DNA of 64,000 nt from Diaphorobacter aerolatus. GTDB lineage: Bacteria; Pseudomonadota; Gammaproteobacteria; Burkholderiales; Burkholderiaceae_C. The stretch is from contig NZ_CP060783.1 in the NCBI RefSeq assembly GCF_014489535.1, positions 1,922,001-1,986,000 on the forward strand. The letters run 5' to 3'. Position numbers and translations under genes: made by a program. Below the pieces are notes generated by a model. It made no database searches, was not told where the DNA came from, and saw nothing but the letters and a program-made list of their open reading frames with translations. Shown in pieces: positions 19,101-27,801 of the stretch. How positions within the stretch are numbered: the first letter of the stretch is position 1; every line of letters begins with the position of its first letter.

Positions 19101-19987
19101 GTTCTCACGCCAAGCCGCGACACGGCCAGACGCATCATCGGTTTCGCGCCCGCCGCCAACGTGCATGCCGTCCAGCACACCGATATCGACACCAGCGTGC
19201 CCCTGCCCGATCCGTCGCCGCAGCCGATCAAGGACGACCGGCCGCTGCGCATCGTCGTGCTCGGAGCACTCAGCGCGATCAAGGGTGCCGACGTACTGGA
19301 AACCGTCGCAATCGAAGCCGCACGTCAGGACGCCCCGGTCGAGTTCCACTTGCTCGGCTACGGATACCGCCACCTGCTGAGCCAGCCCAAGGCCGCGCTC
19401 AGCGTGCACGGAGCCTACAAGGAAGAGGACCTGCCGCGCCTGCTCGCGTGGCTCAAGCCCGATCTGATCTGGTTTCCGGCGCAGTGGCCCGAGACCTACA
19501 GCTACACGCTGAGCGCCGCGCTGCAGGCCGGGTTGCCCGTGGTCGTGCCCGACATCGGGCCTTTGCGGAACGCGTGGTCAATCGCCCATGGACCTGGGTT
19601 CACGACTGGGATCGCGACGCCAGGCAATGGATCAACTTCTTCAAACAGGTGCGCGAAGAGAACTTCGTTCCGGCCATTGCACCGGTTCTCGATCTGGCAC
19701 AGCCCGACGCGGCCAATGCGGTCGAAACGCCCGACGCCGAGCGCTGGACCTATCAGAACGACTACTTCAGCAACATGTCCGCACCGTCGGAACCGACCGA
19801 AGACGGCACGCCGCTCGAGCGTGACTACGTATTGCAGTTCGTGCCCGAGCGCGCATACAGCGGCGCGACGAAGGCGGGCATTCTCGGCATGCTGGTCTAC
19901 CTGCGCTCGCTCCCGGTGTTGAGCGGCGTGGCGCGCAAGATACCGCCACAGTTTCAGCGCCAGGTGAAGACTTGGTTGAACGGCTGA
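16131..19987 (+). CDS. Giant methyltransferase-coiled coil-GT2-GT4 protein (four apparent frameshifts)
   Basis: Five successive frames read as one protein of about 1286 residues. Order: a class I SAM methyltransferase (VLDLGCGSGALGQYLHETLG, about residues 36-55; DYIVCADVLEHLRQPERIL); a linker; a coiled coil with repeated QINTLNG heptads (about 410-500); a GT2 domain (VDVIVPVYRGLADTQLCVES, LLLNSDTEVANNWLDRI); then a GT4-like C-terminal domain (DRPLRIVVLGALSAIKGADV, WFPAQWPETYSYTLSAALQA). Breaks lie at 16506-16509, 17079-17080, 18271-18273 and 19557-19559; each is closed by one added G or C. The protein probably builds and perhaps caps or methylates a surface glycan. A CKCC motif in the GT2-GT4 linker is of unknown role. 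Confidence 0.8.
17416..17457 (+). repeat. Two tandem 21-bp units coding heptads
   Basis: The 21-nt unit aatggccagatcaacactctc is repeated with one change, coding NGQINTL twice. It lies in the coiled-coil part of the giant glycosyltransferase and extends its heptad pattern. Confidence 0.85.
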
Positions 19988-20012
19988 GCGCCTACGCTGC
20001 CATCAAGAGATC

Positions 20013-20040
20013 AAAACGGGCTCCTTCGAGAGCCCGTTTT
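20013..20040. terminator. Intrinsic terminator between convergent genes
   Basis: An 11-bp stem (aaaacgggctc / gagcccgtttt) with a 6-nt loop, A-run before and T-run after. It serves the giant glycosyltransferase and probably also the convergent membrane-protein gene. Confidence 0.85.
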
Positions 20041-20056
20041 CTTGCAGTCGCACGCA

Positions 20057-22644
20057 TCACGTGCCGCCAGCGCGCACGCGAAACAGCGTCCAGTTTGCGC
20101 CATCGGTCTGCACCAGTTCCAGATGCGCATTGCCCTTGAGCAGAGCCGCGTCCTGCAGGTTGGCGAGCACGAAGTTCGCGTGCAGCTTCCGGAAATCGAA
20201 GCGCTCCGGCTGCACGCTCAGCGTCACGGCATCCATGCGTGGACTGCTGATCTGGAAATCCCCGGGCGCCATCAGTTCGGAAGCCAGTTTGATCTGCATG
20301 AACTGGTAGCGGTTGTAGACCGCCTCCAGCTTGCCCTCGGGGTCGAGGTCTCGCCAAAACCTGAGTGGCGGATCGTAGAAGAAACCATTCACCACGCCCA
20401 CACCTGAAATCGGCAGCGCGCTCACCCACAGGTCTTCGTTCACCACTGCAACGCGTGCGGGAGCATCGGCTTGCGTGCGCAGCGCGGACCGCAGTTCGGC
20501 CACCAACTGCACGTGCTGCGGCGCCTGCTGCAAGGGGTTGAACGGAAGACTGACCGACAGGGTCCACACGGTACAGATCGCCACCGCGCTCCACACCTGC
20601 CCGCGCACCAGAAGATAGGCAAGCCACGCCGCACCTGCGAGCACCAGCACCAGTACGGCGGGTTCAGCCAGTCCTGCATCGGCACCGGCATCATCGTGAG
20701 CCAGTGCCAGTGGAACCACGCAAAACCGATGGCGCAAGCCGCGCCAAGCCATTGCAAGGCCGTCGTGCGCGCGCGCGAAGCATCCGCCCATTGCCGCATC
20801 AACGGGGCGTCCCTGAGCAGCGAGCCCAACAGAAACGCCTGAGCAAGCACCAGCACCACATCAAGCCGAAACGCGGGCACCTTGCCCCACAGCGTCGCGC
20901 GCGCCCACCACGCCGGAATGCCGATGAACATGTGCGTGAGCACGAACGCGACGAACAACCAGAGCACGATTACCAGCGCATCGATGGAGCGCCTGATCAC
21001 CGCCCGCAGGACGGTCGCCACCGCGAGCGGAATCAACAGGTAAAGACTTCCGGCCGCATCACTCGGAATCGACCACTGCGAGCTTTCGTACAGGGTCACG
21101 AGGTTGGCCAGGCCCTTGGACAGATGCCAGGGCTCGACATAGCCGCCAAGCTCCATCGAGCGCTGCCCCGGATACACCGTCGCTCCCAGCGCGCGGATGG
21201 CGTCCTCGGCGTCGTGCCACCACGCGGCCAGCAACACGCCACCCAGCAGCACGGCGCACACTGCGCCGAGCAATTGCGCCCCGCCCGCATTCACACGCGA
21301 ACGCACCTGCCACAGTTGCGCGAGCGTGAGCAGCACCATCAGATAGGCCAGCGGAATCTGCCAACCCGGATAAAGCACCAGCACGAACCCAGCTGCAGAC
21401 CACCCCAGCACCGCACCCCAGATCATTGCACTCGTCGCGCGTTCGGCAAGAAACATCCGCACGGCAGCGAGCGCCGCGAGCAATGGAAAGAAGCTCGCAT
21501 ACGCGGGCCAGCCCGACCAGCCGACCGAGTAGGCCGATCCAGGCACCAGCACCGCCAGCACGGCCGCCTTGCGCCAATCCAACGCGAACCAGCCGCGCAG
21601 AACCGCCCACAGAGCGAGAAAACAGGCAAAGAACGGAAACCACCAATGCCAGGCCAGGCCGCGCTTCAGATCCAGCACCAGAAACCCCCAGCTCGCGGGC
21701 TTGGCGATGGCCTCCAGTCCTCGCGTGGGCGCACCGCTCATGCCGACCACGTTCATGTTCTGACCGTAGACGCCGTGCAACGGATTGACCGATGCGAATC
21801 GTTCCGGCTCCACGGCCTGGCTCATGGCCAGAGGAGTGACGATCAGCCATTCGTCGCGCCGCACCTCCTGCGCTTTTCCAAGAAAAGGCGCGCCATCGTG
21901 TTCGAGCAATTTCGCGTGATCGAGCAACAGCGACAGCGACGATCCACTCCATCCGCCAGCCACCAACAAGGCAAACGACATCGCCACTGCCGCCATGAAC
22001 CCCGGCGCGCCTCGCGCGCTTTCGCGCCGTGAAAACGCAACGCCCAGATAGACGAGCGGAAGCAACGCGGCCAATGCCAATGTCAGCCTGGCCCTTGTGG
22101 AAGATTTGCGTGGGCCCTGCGGAATCTGGATCTGCCGCACCTGCTCGCTGAGTTGCAGATCGAACTGGCCGCCATCTCCGTTCGTGACCTGCACGCGCAG
22201 CGGCAGCATGGTCGAGGAAAGATCCTGCGGCAGGCGCACCGGCAATTGAAAACCGCTGCTGAGCCACAAGGCCTGTTTTGACGATTCGACCACGTCGGGG
22301 CGATTCGTGAGAAAACCGAGTCGGCCACGATAGATCGACTGCTCACCAAGCCAGATTTCCACCAACGTGACATAGACGCTTGGGTTGTAGGCTGCGGCCC
22401 ATCCCTGCAAGGTCAGCACACCATCACGAACCTCGGCCTTGTCGACAAAGCCCTTGCCTGCCGCGCGTACTTCCGGTGCAGCGGGTGTGAGGCCGGCGCT
22501 CGCGACATCGATCTCTGAGCGCGTATCCCGCGCGTGAGAAGGCGCGGACAGCAAGGCGACAAGACAAAGAATGAATACAGAGAGCACCGTCACCCACGCG
22601 CTGCGCGGCTGTGCGGTGAATGACAGATGACTGCTACGCGGCAT
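20057..22644 (-). CDS. Large polytopic membrane protein of the glycan locus (apparent frameshift near 20661)
   Basis: About 862 residues across one break. A signal/anchor (WVTVLSVFILCLVALL, about residues 14-30) is followed by an extracytoplasmic beta-rich domain to about residue 190, then about 11-13 hydrophobic helices, and a soluble C-terminal domain (FDFRKLHANFVLANLQDAAL). The first helix pair encloses LGKAQEVRRDEWLIVTPLAM, a loop with acidic and Arg residues that recalls the first periplasmic loop of GT-C transferases and YfhO-like proteins. One extra C in the run at 20660-20662 joins the frames (DWLNP then AVLVLVLAGAAWL). It is the last gene of the minus-strand exporter/methyltransferase group. 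Function is unproved; a lipid-linked sugar transferase is one possibility. Confidence 0.7.
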
Positions 22645-22741
22645 GGTGTGCGCGGCTCGCGCACGATACGCCAGCCCCTGATCCTCCTGTGCCGCGCAAG
22701 TTATCACAGTTTGCGTCGGCGATTGACCCCACGGCGACGGC

Positions 22742-23341
22742 CTATTTGTAGCCCGGCATCACCTGATAGCGCAATTGCTGCATCAGCCTGCGACGCAGCA
22801 TCTGCATGCCGCTGAGCTGCGGCTGGCGGAACACACCCACGGTGTCGCCCCAGGCCGCGCTGTCCTCGCTTGCATGCGGCTCCCAATCGGTGCTGACGTG
22901 CAACAGTTCAAGCGACGCGTATTTGGCAAGCGCACGGTATGCGTCCGGATAAAAACGCCAGCAGTCCTGTGGATAACGATGCTCGGGCCCGCGCGAGGGA
23001 GCGAGCAGGAAGATGTGACCACCCGGCTTGAGCACGCGCACCATCTCGAGCCACGAGCACCAGAAATACTCCACATGCTCGAACGCCTGCCCCGAGACGA
23101 TCACGTCGACAGAAAAGCTGTCGAACGGCAGCCGATACGGCGATTCAAGCACCACATCGACATTGGGACCCGCCGCCAGATCGACACCGGTGTATTGCCA
23201 GGCCGGGTGCACAAAGAACTGCTTGTAGCTGCCATTGACGTCGTAGCTTCCGATGTCGATGATCTTGAGCGACTTGGTGGTACTGCCCGAGAGAAACTGA
23301 TGAACCAGCCCTTGCACATGGGCCAGTGAACTCGTATGCAT
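22742..23341 (-). CDS. Class I SAM-dependent methyltransferase
   Basis: A 199-residue protein with the Methyltransf_11-type core. Motif I is KIIDIGSYDVNGSY (about residues 25-38), FDSFSVDVIVSGQAFEHVEY is motif II/III, and VRVLKPGGHIFLLAPSRG is the post-III strand. It starts 9 bp after the previous methyltransferase gene ends, so they are surely co-transcribed. In an ABC-exporter glycan locus such enzymes usually methylate a sugar or the terminal residue. Confidence 0.85.
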   Translation of the reverse strand: MHTSSLAHVQGLVHQFLSGSTTKSLKIIDIGSYDVNGSYKQFFVHPAWQYTGVDLAAGPNVDVVLESPYRLPFDSFSVDVIVSGQAFEHVEYFWCSWLEMVRVLKPGGHIFLLAPSRGPEHRYPQDCWRFYPDAYRALAKYASLELLHVSTDWEPHASEDSAAWGDTVGVFRQPQLSGMQMLRRRLMQQLRYQVMPGYK

Positions 23342-23350
23342 TGCGTGTCC

Positions 23351-24244
23351 TTATTCTGGTTTTTCCACCACCCAGGCATCCTGGTGGTGCCAGAAATGCT
23401 GGGGCGCAAACTTCAGGATTCGCGCACCCGGCAGATGTTCGGCGATGCGATTTTCCACGTACTGCTGCGACGTGAATGCCGTGCCGTATTCCGCGCCTTC
23501 AATGGCATTGGATTCACTCGATGCGGTGAAGAAGAAACCCTCGGCATCGAGCGGAACGTTGGTGCGCCGCACGGCTTCCGCACCGTGCGTCGTGAATACC
23601 AGCACGCCACCCGGAGCGACCATGTCATAAATCCGCCTGAGCCAGCGCGACCAGGTCGATGCCGGCAGATGGCTGAACAGCGAAAGCACGAACACCGCGT
23701 CGTGCTGACGACTCCACTGCACATGCTCGGGCACGGCGGCGGAGACGAAACCATTCACGTTGAACGCCGCGCGCGCAAACGACACCGAATCGGCCACCAC
23801 GTCGGAGACTACGACGCGATCCGCGCCGAGCGCCTTCACCAGATGACGCGTGAAGCGGCCATGGCCGCTCGCGAATTCCAGAAAACTGCGCGTGCGCAGC
23901 AGCGGATGGTTGACCTCTTCGAGCAACAGTACCAGCTCGGACATGGTGCGCCAGCCGTCGGCCAGATAGTCGCGGATCGGATTGAGGCTCGAAGGATGGT
24001 CTGCGAAGAACTTGTAGATGTCGTCCGCCTCGGAAATCTCGCAGGGGCAGCCCATCCACTGCCCGTAGGAGAGCAGCGGAAATTTCGCCTCGATGAGGTT
24101 GTGTGCGGCAAGCCGCGTAGCCGCGACGTCGCGCGCGGCGGTCAGCAATTCGCCGGCCGCGTTCATGTCTCCACGGGCGATCAGTGCCTGCGCGCTTTCA
24201 ATCGGGCTTTGCGCGGCCTGTGTGTTTTCTGAAGAAGACATCAT
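23351..24244 (-). CDS. SAM-dependent methyltransferase with N-terminal extension
   Basis: A 298-residue protein. The first about 110 residues are helical and acidic; the methyltransferase core follows, with FLEFASGHGRFTRHLVKAL (motif I), DRVVVSDVVADSVSFAR and AVFVLSLFSHLPASTWSRWL. Two adjacent ATG codons (24244 and 24241) are both possible starts; a longer frame to 24364 would overlap wzt and is rejected. It lies 38 bp downstream of wzt. The core looks complete, so it is likely active. The acceptor is unknown, presumably the exported glycan. Confidence 0.82.
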   Translation of the reverse strand: MMSSSENTQAAQSPIESAQALIARGDMNAAGELLTAARDVAATRLAAHNLIEAKFPLLSYGQWMGCPCEISEADDIYKFFADHPSSLNPIRDYLADGWRTMSELVLLLEEVNHPLLRTRSFLEFASGHGRFTRHLVKALGADRVVVSDVVADSVSFARAAFNVNGFVSAAVPEHVQWSRQHDAVFVLSLFSHLPASTWSRWLRRIYDMVAPGGVLVFTTHGAEAVRRTNVPLDAEGFFFTASSESNAIEGAEYGTAFTSQQYVENRIAEHLPGARILKFAPQHFWHHQDAWVVEKPE

Positions 24245-24282
24245 CAATCTCAAAATTCGGTTGTACCAGTCAGGACCGGCGA

Positions 24283-25605
24283 TCAGATCCACTCGTGCGG
24301 AAGACGAACCAGGCCCGGCATGAGCGTTGGCGAAACAAAACGGAAGTGCTGGTAGTGCAGCCACGCATCGTAAAGCACCAGGCCGCTTTCATCGAACAGG
24401 TAGGCGCTCACCACATATTCGCCGCTGTGCAGCGGCAGATTGGGAAAGCGCAGTACGCACTCCCAAGTGCCATCCGGCATGCGCCGCGGATGCGCGCCTT
24501 CTTCATGGGTCGCGAGCGACGTGATGCCCGTGCCCTGCGATTGCTCGATCATGAAACCCAGATTGGGCCGCTCATCACCGCGCCCTCGCACGTGAAAGGT
24601 GACCACAAGATCCACACTTTCGAGCAGCGGCGGCTTGCCGTCGGCCAGATCGGCAATCGTTGCCGACAGCAGACTGGCCCCGAGGCCATCAGGATCGGGC
24701 TGCATGCGCGTGCCGGTTGCGGACTGCGTGGCGGGCAGGTCATCGCCGAGAGCATTGAGCGTCACGTCCGATGGAAGGTCTGCCTCGCCCAGCTCCGATG
24801 GCGCAACTGGAACAACGGCATCGGCGCGCAAGCGGCTGTGCATCTCGTAGGAGCCCATGACCGCCTCGGTCGGCCCCATCTCCATGATCTGCCCGGCCTT
24901 CAGCCAGATCGCCTGATCGCACAGATGACGGATGTGATACGAGCTGTGCGAGCAGAACAGAATCGTGCAGCCCGCATCGCGGAACTCCATGATGCGCGCC
25001 ACGCATTTTTTCTGGAAATGCTGGTCGCCCACGGCCAGCGCCTCGTCGATGATCAGCACATCCGGCGGCACGGCGGTGATCAGTGCAAAGGCAAGACGCA
25101 CCGTCATCCCGGAGGAATAGGTCTTGACGGCGCGATCCATGGCCTCGCCAAGCTCGGAGAACGCGATGATTCCCGGCTCGAGCTTCGCCATTTCTTCGTG
25201 GCTGATGCCGATCAGGCTACCGGCAAAATACAGGTTGTCGCGCCCGCTGAACTCGGGATGGAAACCCGCTCCGAGCTCTAGGATCGCGGTGACGCGCCCC
25301 ACCCGCTCGACCGTACCCGAACTGGGCTGCATCGTGCCCGCCAGCAGCTTGAGCAACGAGCTTTTGCCCGCGCCGTTGTCACCCACCACGCCAACGCACT
25401 GGCCTCGTTTGAGTTCAAACGAAATGTCCTTGAGCGCCCAGTGACTGCGGTGCCGCACCTTGTTGCTGAACAGCGCCTTGAAACGCTCGCGCGGAGAATC
25501 GTAGAGCTTGTATTCCTTGCTCACATGGCTCACGCGCAGCACCGCATCGTCGCCACTGGCAAGCGCGCCGGTTGGTGGGGAAGCCTTCACGACGTTCATA
25601 GCCAA
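24283..25605 (-). CDS. wzt: Polysaccharide ABC exporter ATPase with C-terminal glycan-binding domain
   Basis: A 440-residue ATP-binding subunit of an O-antigen/capsule-type exporter. The nucleotide-binding domain (about residues 20-250) has Walker A GDNGAGKSSLLKLLAG, signature YSSGMTVRLAFA and Walker B DVLIIDEALAVGD. The extra C-terminal domain (about 290-440, with VTFHVRGRGDERPNLGFMIE and LPLHSGEYVVSAYLFDES) is the Wzt-C beta-sandwich that recognises a modified chain end in systems where glycan length is set by capping. It overlaps the permease gene by 10 bp. Having Wzt-C plus methyltransferases next door supports export of a capped glycan. Confidence 0.93.
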   Translation of the reverse strand: MAMNVVKASPPTGALASGDDAVLRVSHVSKEYKLYDSPRERFKALFSNKVRHRSHWALKDISFELKRGQCVGVVGDNGAGKSSLLKLLAGTMQPSSGTVERVGRVTAILELGAGFHPEFSGRDNLYFAGSLIGISHEEMAKLEPGIIAFSELGEAMDRAVKTYSSGMTVRLAFALITAVPPDVLIIDEALAVGDQHFQKKCVARIMEFRDAGCTILFCSHSSYHIRHLCDQAIWLKAGQIMEMGPTEAVMGSYEMHSRLRADAVVPVAPSELGEADLPSDVTLNALGDDLPATQSATGTRMQPDPDGLGASLLSATIADLADGKPPLLESVDLVVTFHVRGRGDERPNLGFMIEQSQGTGITSLATHEEGAHPRRMPDGTWECVLRFPNLPLHSGEYVVSAYLFDESGLVLYDAWLHYQHFRFVSPTLMPGLVRLPHEWI

Positions 25606-26395
25606 TCTACCAACTGATCATGGCTGCGGCGCACGGCCACGGACAAGAGCGCTGCGGCGCCCGCAATCCACAGAGCCAGGGCGATCCATACGCTCCACGC
25701 AGGCCATGCCCCCTGCAGCAAAATCGTCTGCCAGCCGGAAACCACCGGCGTCATCGGATTGATCCACAACACCCAACGCCAGGCAGCGGGAAACATCGTC
25801 ATGGGAAACAACACGGGCGACACAAAAATCCCGATCTGCAACGCGAATCCCACGATCTGTACCGTGTCGCGCAATGCCGCCGCCATGATGGCAAACAAAT
25901 AGGCCAACAGAAAACTCATCACCACCTGCAGCAATAGCAGGGGATCACCGCGATCACCGGCAGGGCGAAATGATGGACCGGCGCATATGCCAGTGTGAGC
26001 AGCAACAGCATCGGCCCGAATACCACGGTGCTGGCCAAGACGGTGCGCGCAGGAAAAATGATCGGCGGAAGCGCATTCTTCTGCAGCAGCCCACCCGCAT
26101 CGAGCAGGCTTGACGTACCGCGCCCGAAGGCATCGCAGAACGCCATCCACGCCAGCGACCCGACGATCAGATAAGTGCCGACGCGTGAGGTCGGAGCATG
26201 TTCGCCAAGGCGCATGGCGAACACCACGTCGAACACCAGATAGTAAGCCGCCACGGTGAGCAGCGGCTGGATGTACGCCCAGAGCACCCCCATTGCCGAA
26301 CCCTGATAGCGCGCGACGACCTCTCGCCGCGTGAGGACAGCGACAAGGCTTCGCAAGCGCCAGAGCTGCGCGAGTTCAGTGAAAAAAGTGCCCAT
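25596..26395 (-). CDS. wzm: Polysaccharide ABC exporter permease (apparent frameshift near 25941)
   Basis: A 266-residue ABC-2 type membrane subunit with about six helices. The N-terminal part reads LVAVLTRREVVARYQGSAMG and VGSLAWMAFCDAFGRGTSSL. After VIAVIP the frame is lost; the next frame continues LLLLQVVMSFLLAYLFAIMA and ends HDQLVDWL. One extra C in the run at 25940-25943 reunites them. With Wzt it moves undecaprenyl-linked polysaccharide to the periplasmic face. It is the first gene of the minus-strand set wzm-wzt-methyltransferases-membrane protein. Confidence 0.88.
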
Positions 26396-26640
26396 GCAAA
26401 CGAAACACCGCCGGGAAGAACAAATGGGAGTAGGACACTCAAACGCGGCAACGCGAGAGACTCACCACAGGTGCAAGTCTTCTCGCGTCTAAAACCAATT
26501 TTCGAATACTGGTTGTGGGTTCGGAACGATCAATCACGCAGCGGCAACCAGACATCCATGGTACCAGCGATCACGCCAAGGGCGGCCGTGCATGACACGT
26601 TGCCTTCCGAACTCACGGGCATCCGTGGATGGTTTGTGAT

Positions 26641-27546
26641 TTACTTTTTCGCTGGTGCCGCTGCAGCTGCAGCAGGCTTGCTTGCAGCCATCGCCTTGAG
26701 AGCGTCTTCGTGAACCGTGGCGTCCTTGATGAGGGCCTTGTTCTTTTCCACGCGCTTGTCGGAGAGCAGTTTGGTTGTTGAATCCGCCTTCAAACGATCT
26801 GCAACGTCCTCATAGGGAACCACACGAGCTGGTCGCTGTTCCACATACTGAATGATGTGATAACCAAACTGCGTCTTCACAACATCGCTCAACGGTTTTT
26901 CCTTGGAGAGTCCACCGATGGCGCGTTCGAATTCGGGAACATACCGACCATCAGGCGCGAAGCCGAGATCGCCGCCATTGGGGCCATTGGTCTTGTCTTC
27001 CGAGTTTTCCTTGGCGAGCTTTTGAAAGTCCGCGCCAGCCTTCAATTCTGCCAACAGTTTCTCGGCCTTGGCCTTGGACGCCGGCTTGTCACCTTCGATC
27101 AGGATGTGACGAACGTGGGTTTCCGGTGGAGCTTCAAAGGCCTTGGGGTTGGAGCGATAGAAGTCGCGTGCATAACTGTCTATGGCCTTGGCGTCAGGCA
27201 TGTGCGACGCATCAATTTGCTCCAGACGTGCCGTCGAAAGAACGCGCTCCTTGGCCAGTTGCAACTGCGCCTTCATCTGAGGTGTTGCCGCCAGGCCGTT
27301 CTTTTCTGCCTCTTGGGCCAACAGACGACGAGCTGCCAAGGTGCTGGCAATCTGTTTCAGAACGGCCGGATTTTCCAATGTTCGTTCACGCGTGGGCGCG
27401 GGTGCATTTTGCAGCTCCGCACGAATATCCTGGTCGGTGATGTTGATGCCGCCGACCTCCATCACCACGGCCGGTTGTGCGGCCAACGCACCAGTTACCA
27501 AAAAAAGCCCGAAGGCGGCAGCACCAAATTTACGAGACGTTCTCAT
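26641..27546 (-). CDS. Periplasmic parvulin-type peptidylprolyl isomerase
   Basis: A 301-residue protein with a Sec signal peptide (about residues 1-23, ending ALAAQ), an N-terminal helical SurA_N-like chaperone region, and a parvulin domain at about residues 142-235: THVRHILIEGDKPASKAKAE, NGGDLGFAPDGRYVPEFERA and KTQFGYHIIQ. The C-terminus is an Ala/Pro/Lys tail. It would catalyse cis-trans proline isomerisation and help outer-membrane or secreted proteins fold. It stands alone between the glycan exporter and the exported surface protein; a palindromic sequence (ctagga/tcctag) lies 102 bp upstream. Confidence 0.9.
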   Translation of the reverse strand: MRTSRKFGAAAFGLFLVTGALAAQPAVVMEVGGINITDQDIRAELQNAPAPTRERTLENPAVLKQIASTLAARRLLAQEAEKNGLAATPQMKAQLQLAKERVLSTARLEQIDASHMPDAKAIDSYARDFYRSNPKAFEAPPETHVRHILIEGDKPASKAKAEKLLAELKAGADFQKLAKENSEDKTNGPNGGDLGFAPDGRYVPEFERAIGGLSKEKPLSDVVKTQFGYHIIQYVEQRPARVVPYEDVADRLKADSTTKLLSDKRVEKNKALIKDATVHEDALKAMAASKPAAAAAAPAKK

Positions 27547-27647
27547 GACGGTTTAAAAAATCCTGGGTCACAGAAGCAGACTAGCTTATAAGTCCGCAAA
27601 CGCAATACCTTCGCGCACGTGGGAGCCACCGCAAAGTGAGGGAGTGC

Positions 27648-27666
27648 CTAGGACGCAAGTTCCTAG
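27648..27666. promoter_or_regulatory. Short inverted repeat upstream of isomerase gene
   Basis: Arms ctagga (27648-27653) and tcctag (27661-27666) separated by 7 nt. It lies in the intergenic region upstream of the isomerase start. Could be an operator; no known regulator matches and chance is possible. Confidence 0.25.
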
Positions 27667-27740
27667 ATCGCCATCGGCGAGCACGAGTCGGAGATATCAC
27701 ACGGACATTTCACTAAGGAAATGCAAAAAATTAGAGATAA

Positions 27741-27769
27741 AAAAAGGCGGGGAAGTTCCCCGCCTTTTT
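27741..27769 (-). terminator. Intrinsic terminator of the surface-protein gene
   Basis: A perfect 12-bp stem (aaaaaggcgggg / ccccgccttttt) with loop AAGTT, 33 bp after the stop of the 518-residue exported protein. Strong hairpin with T-run on the minus strand. Confidence 0.9.
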
Positions 27770-27801
27770 ATTCACGCATCGCTGCGTACACATCCCAAGA
27801 A

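Noticed and set aside
16131-19987. Programmed frameshifting in the giant glycosyltransferase
   Set aside because: Four sites without slippery heptamers or consistent stimulatory structures, and the same kind of break in unrelated housekeeping genes, make sequencing error the simpler explanation.
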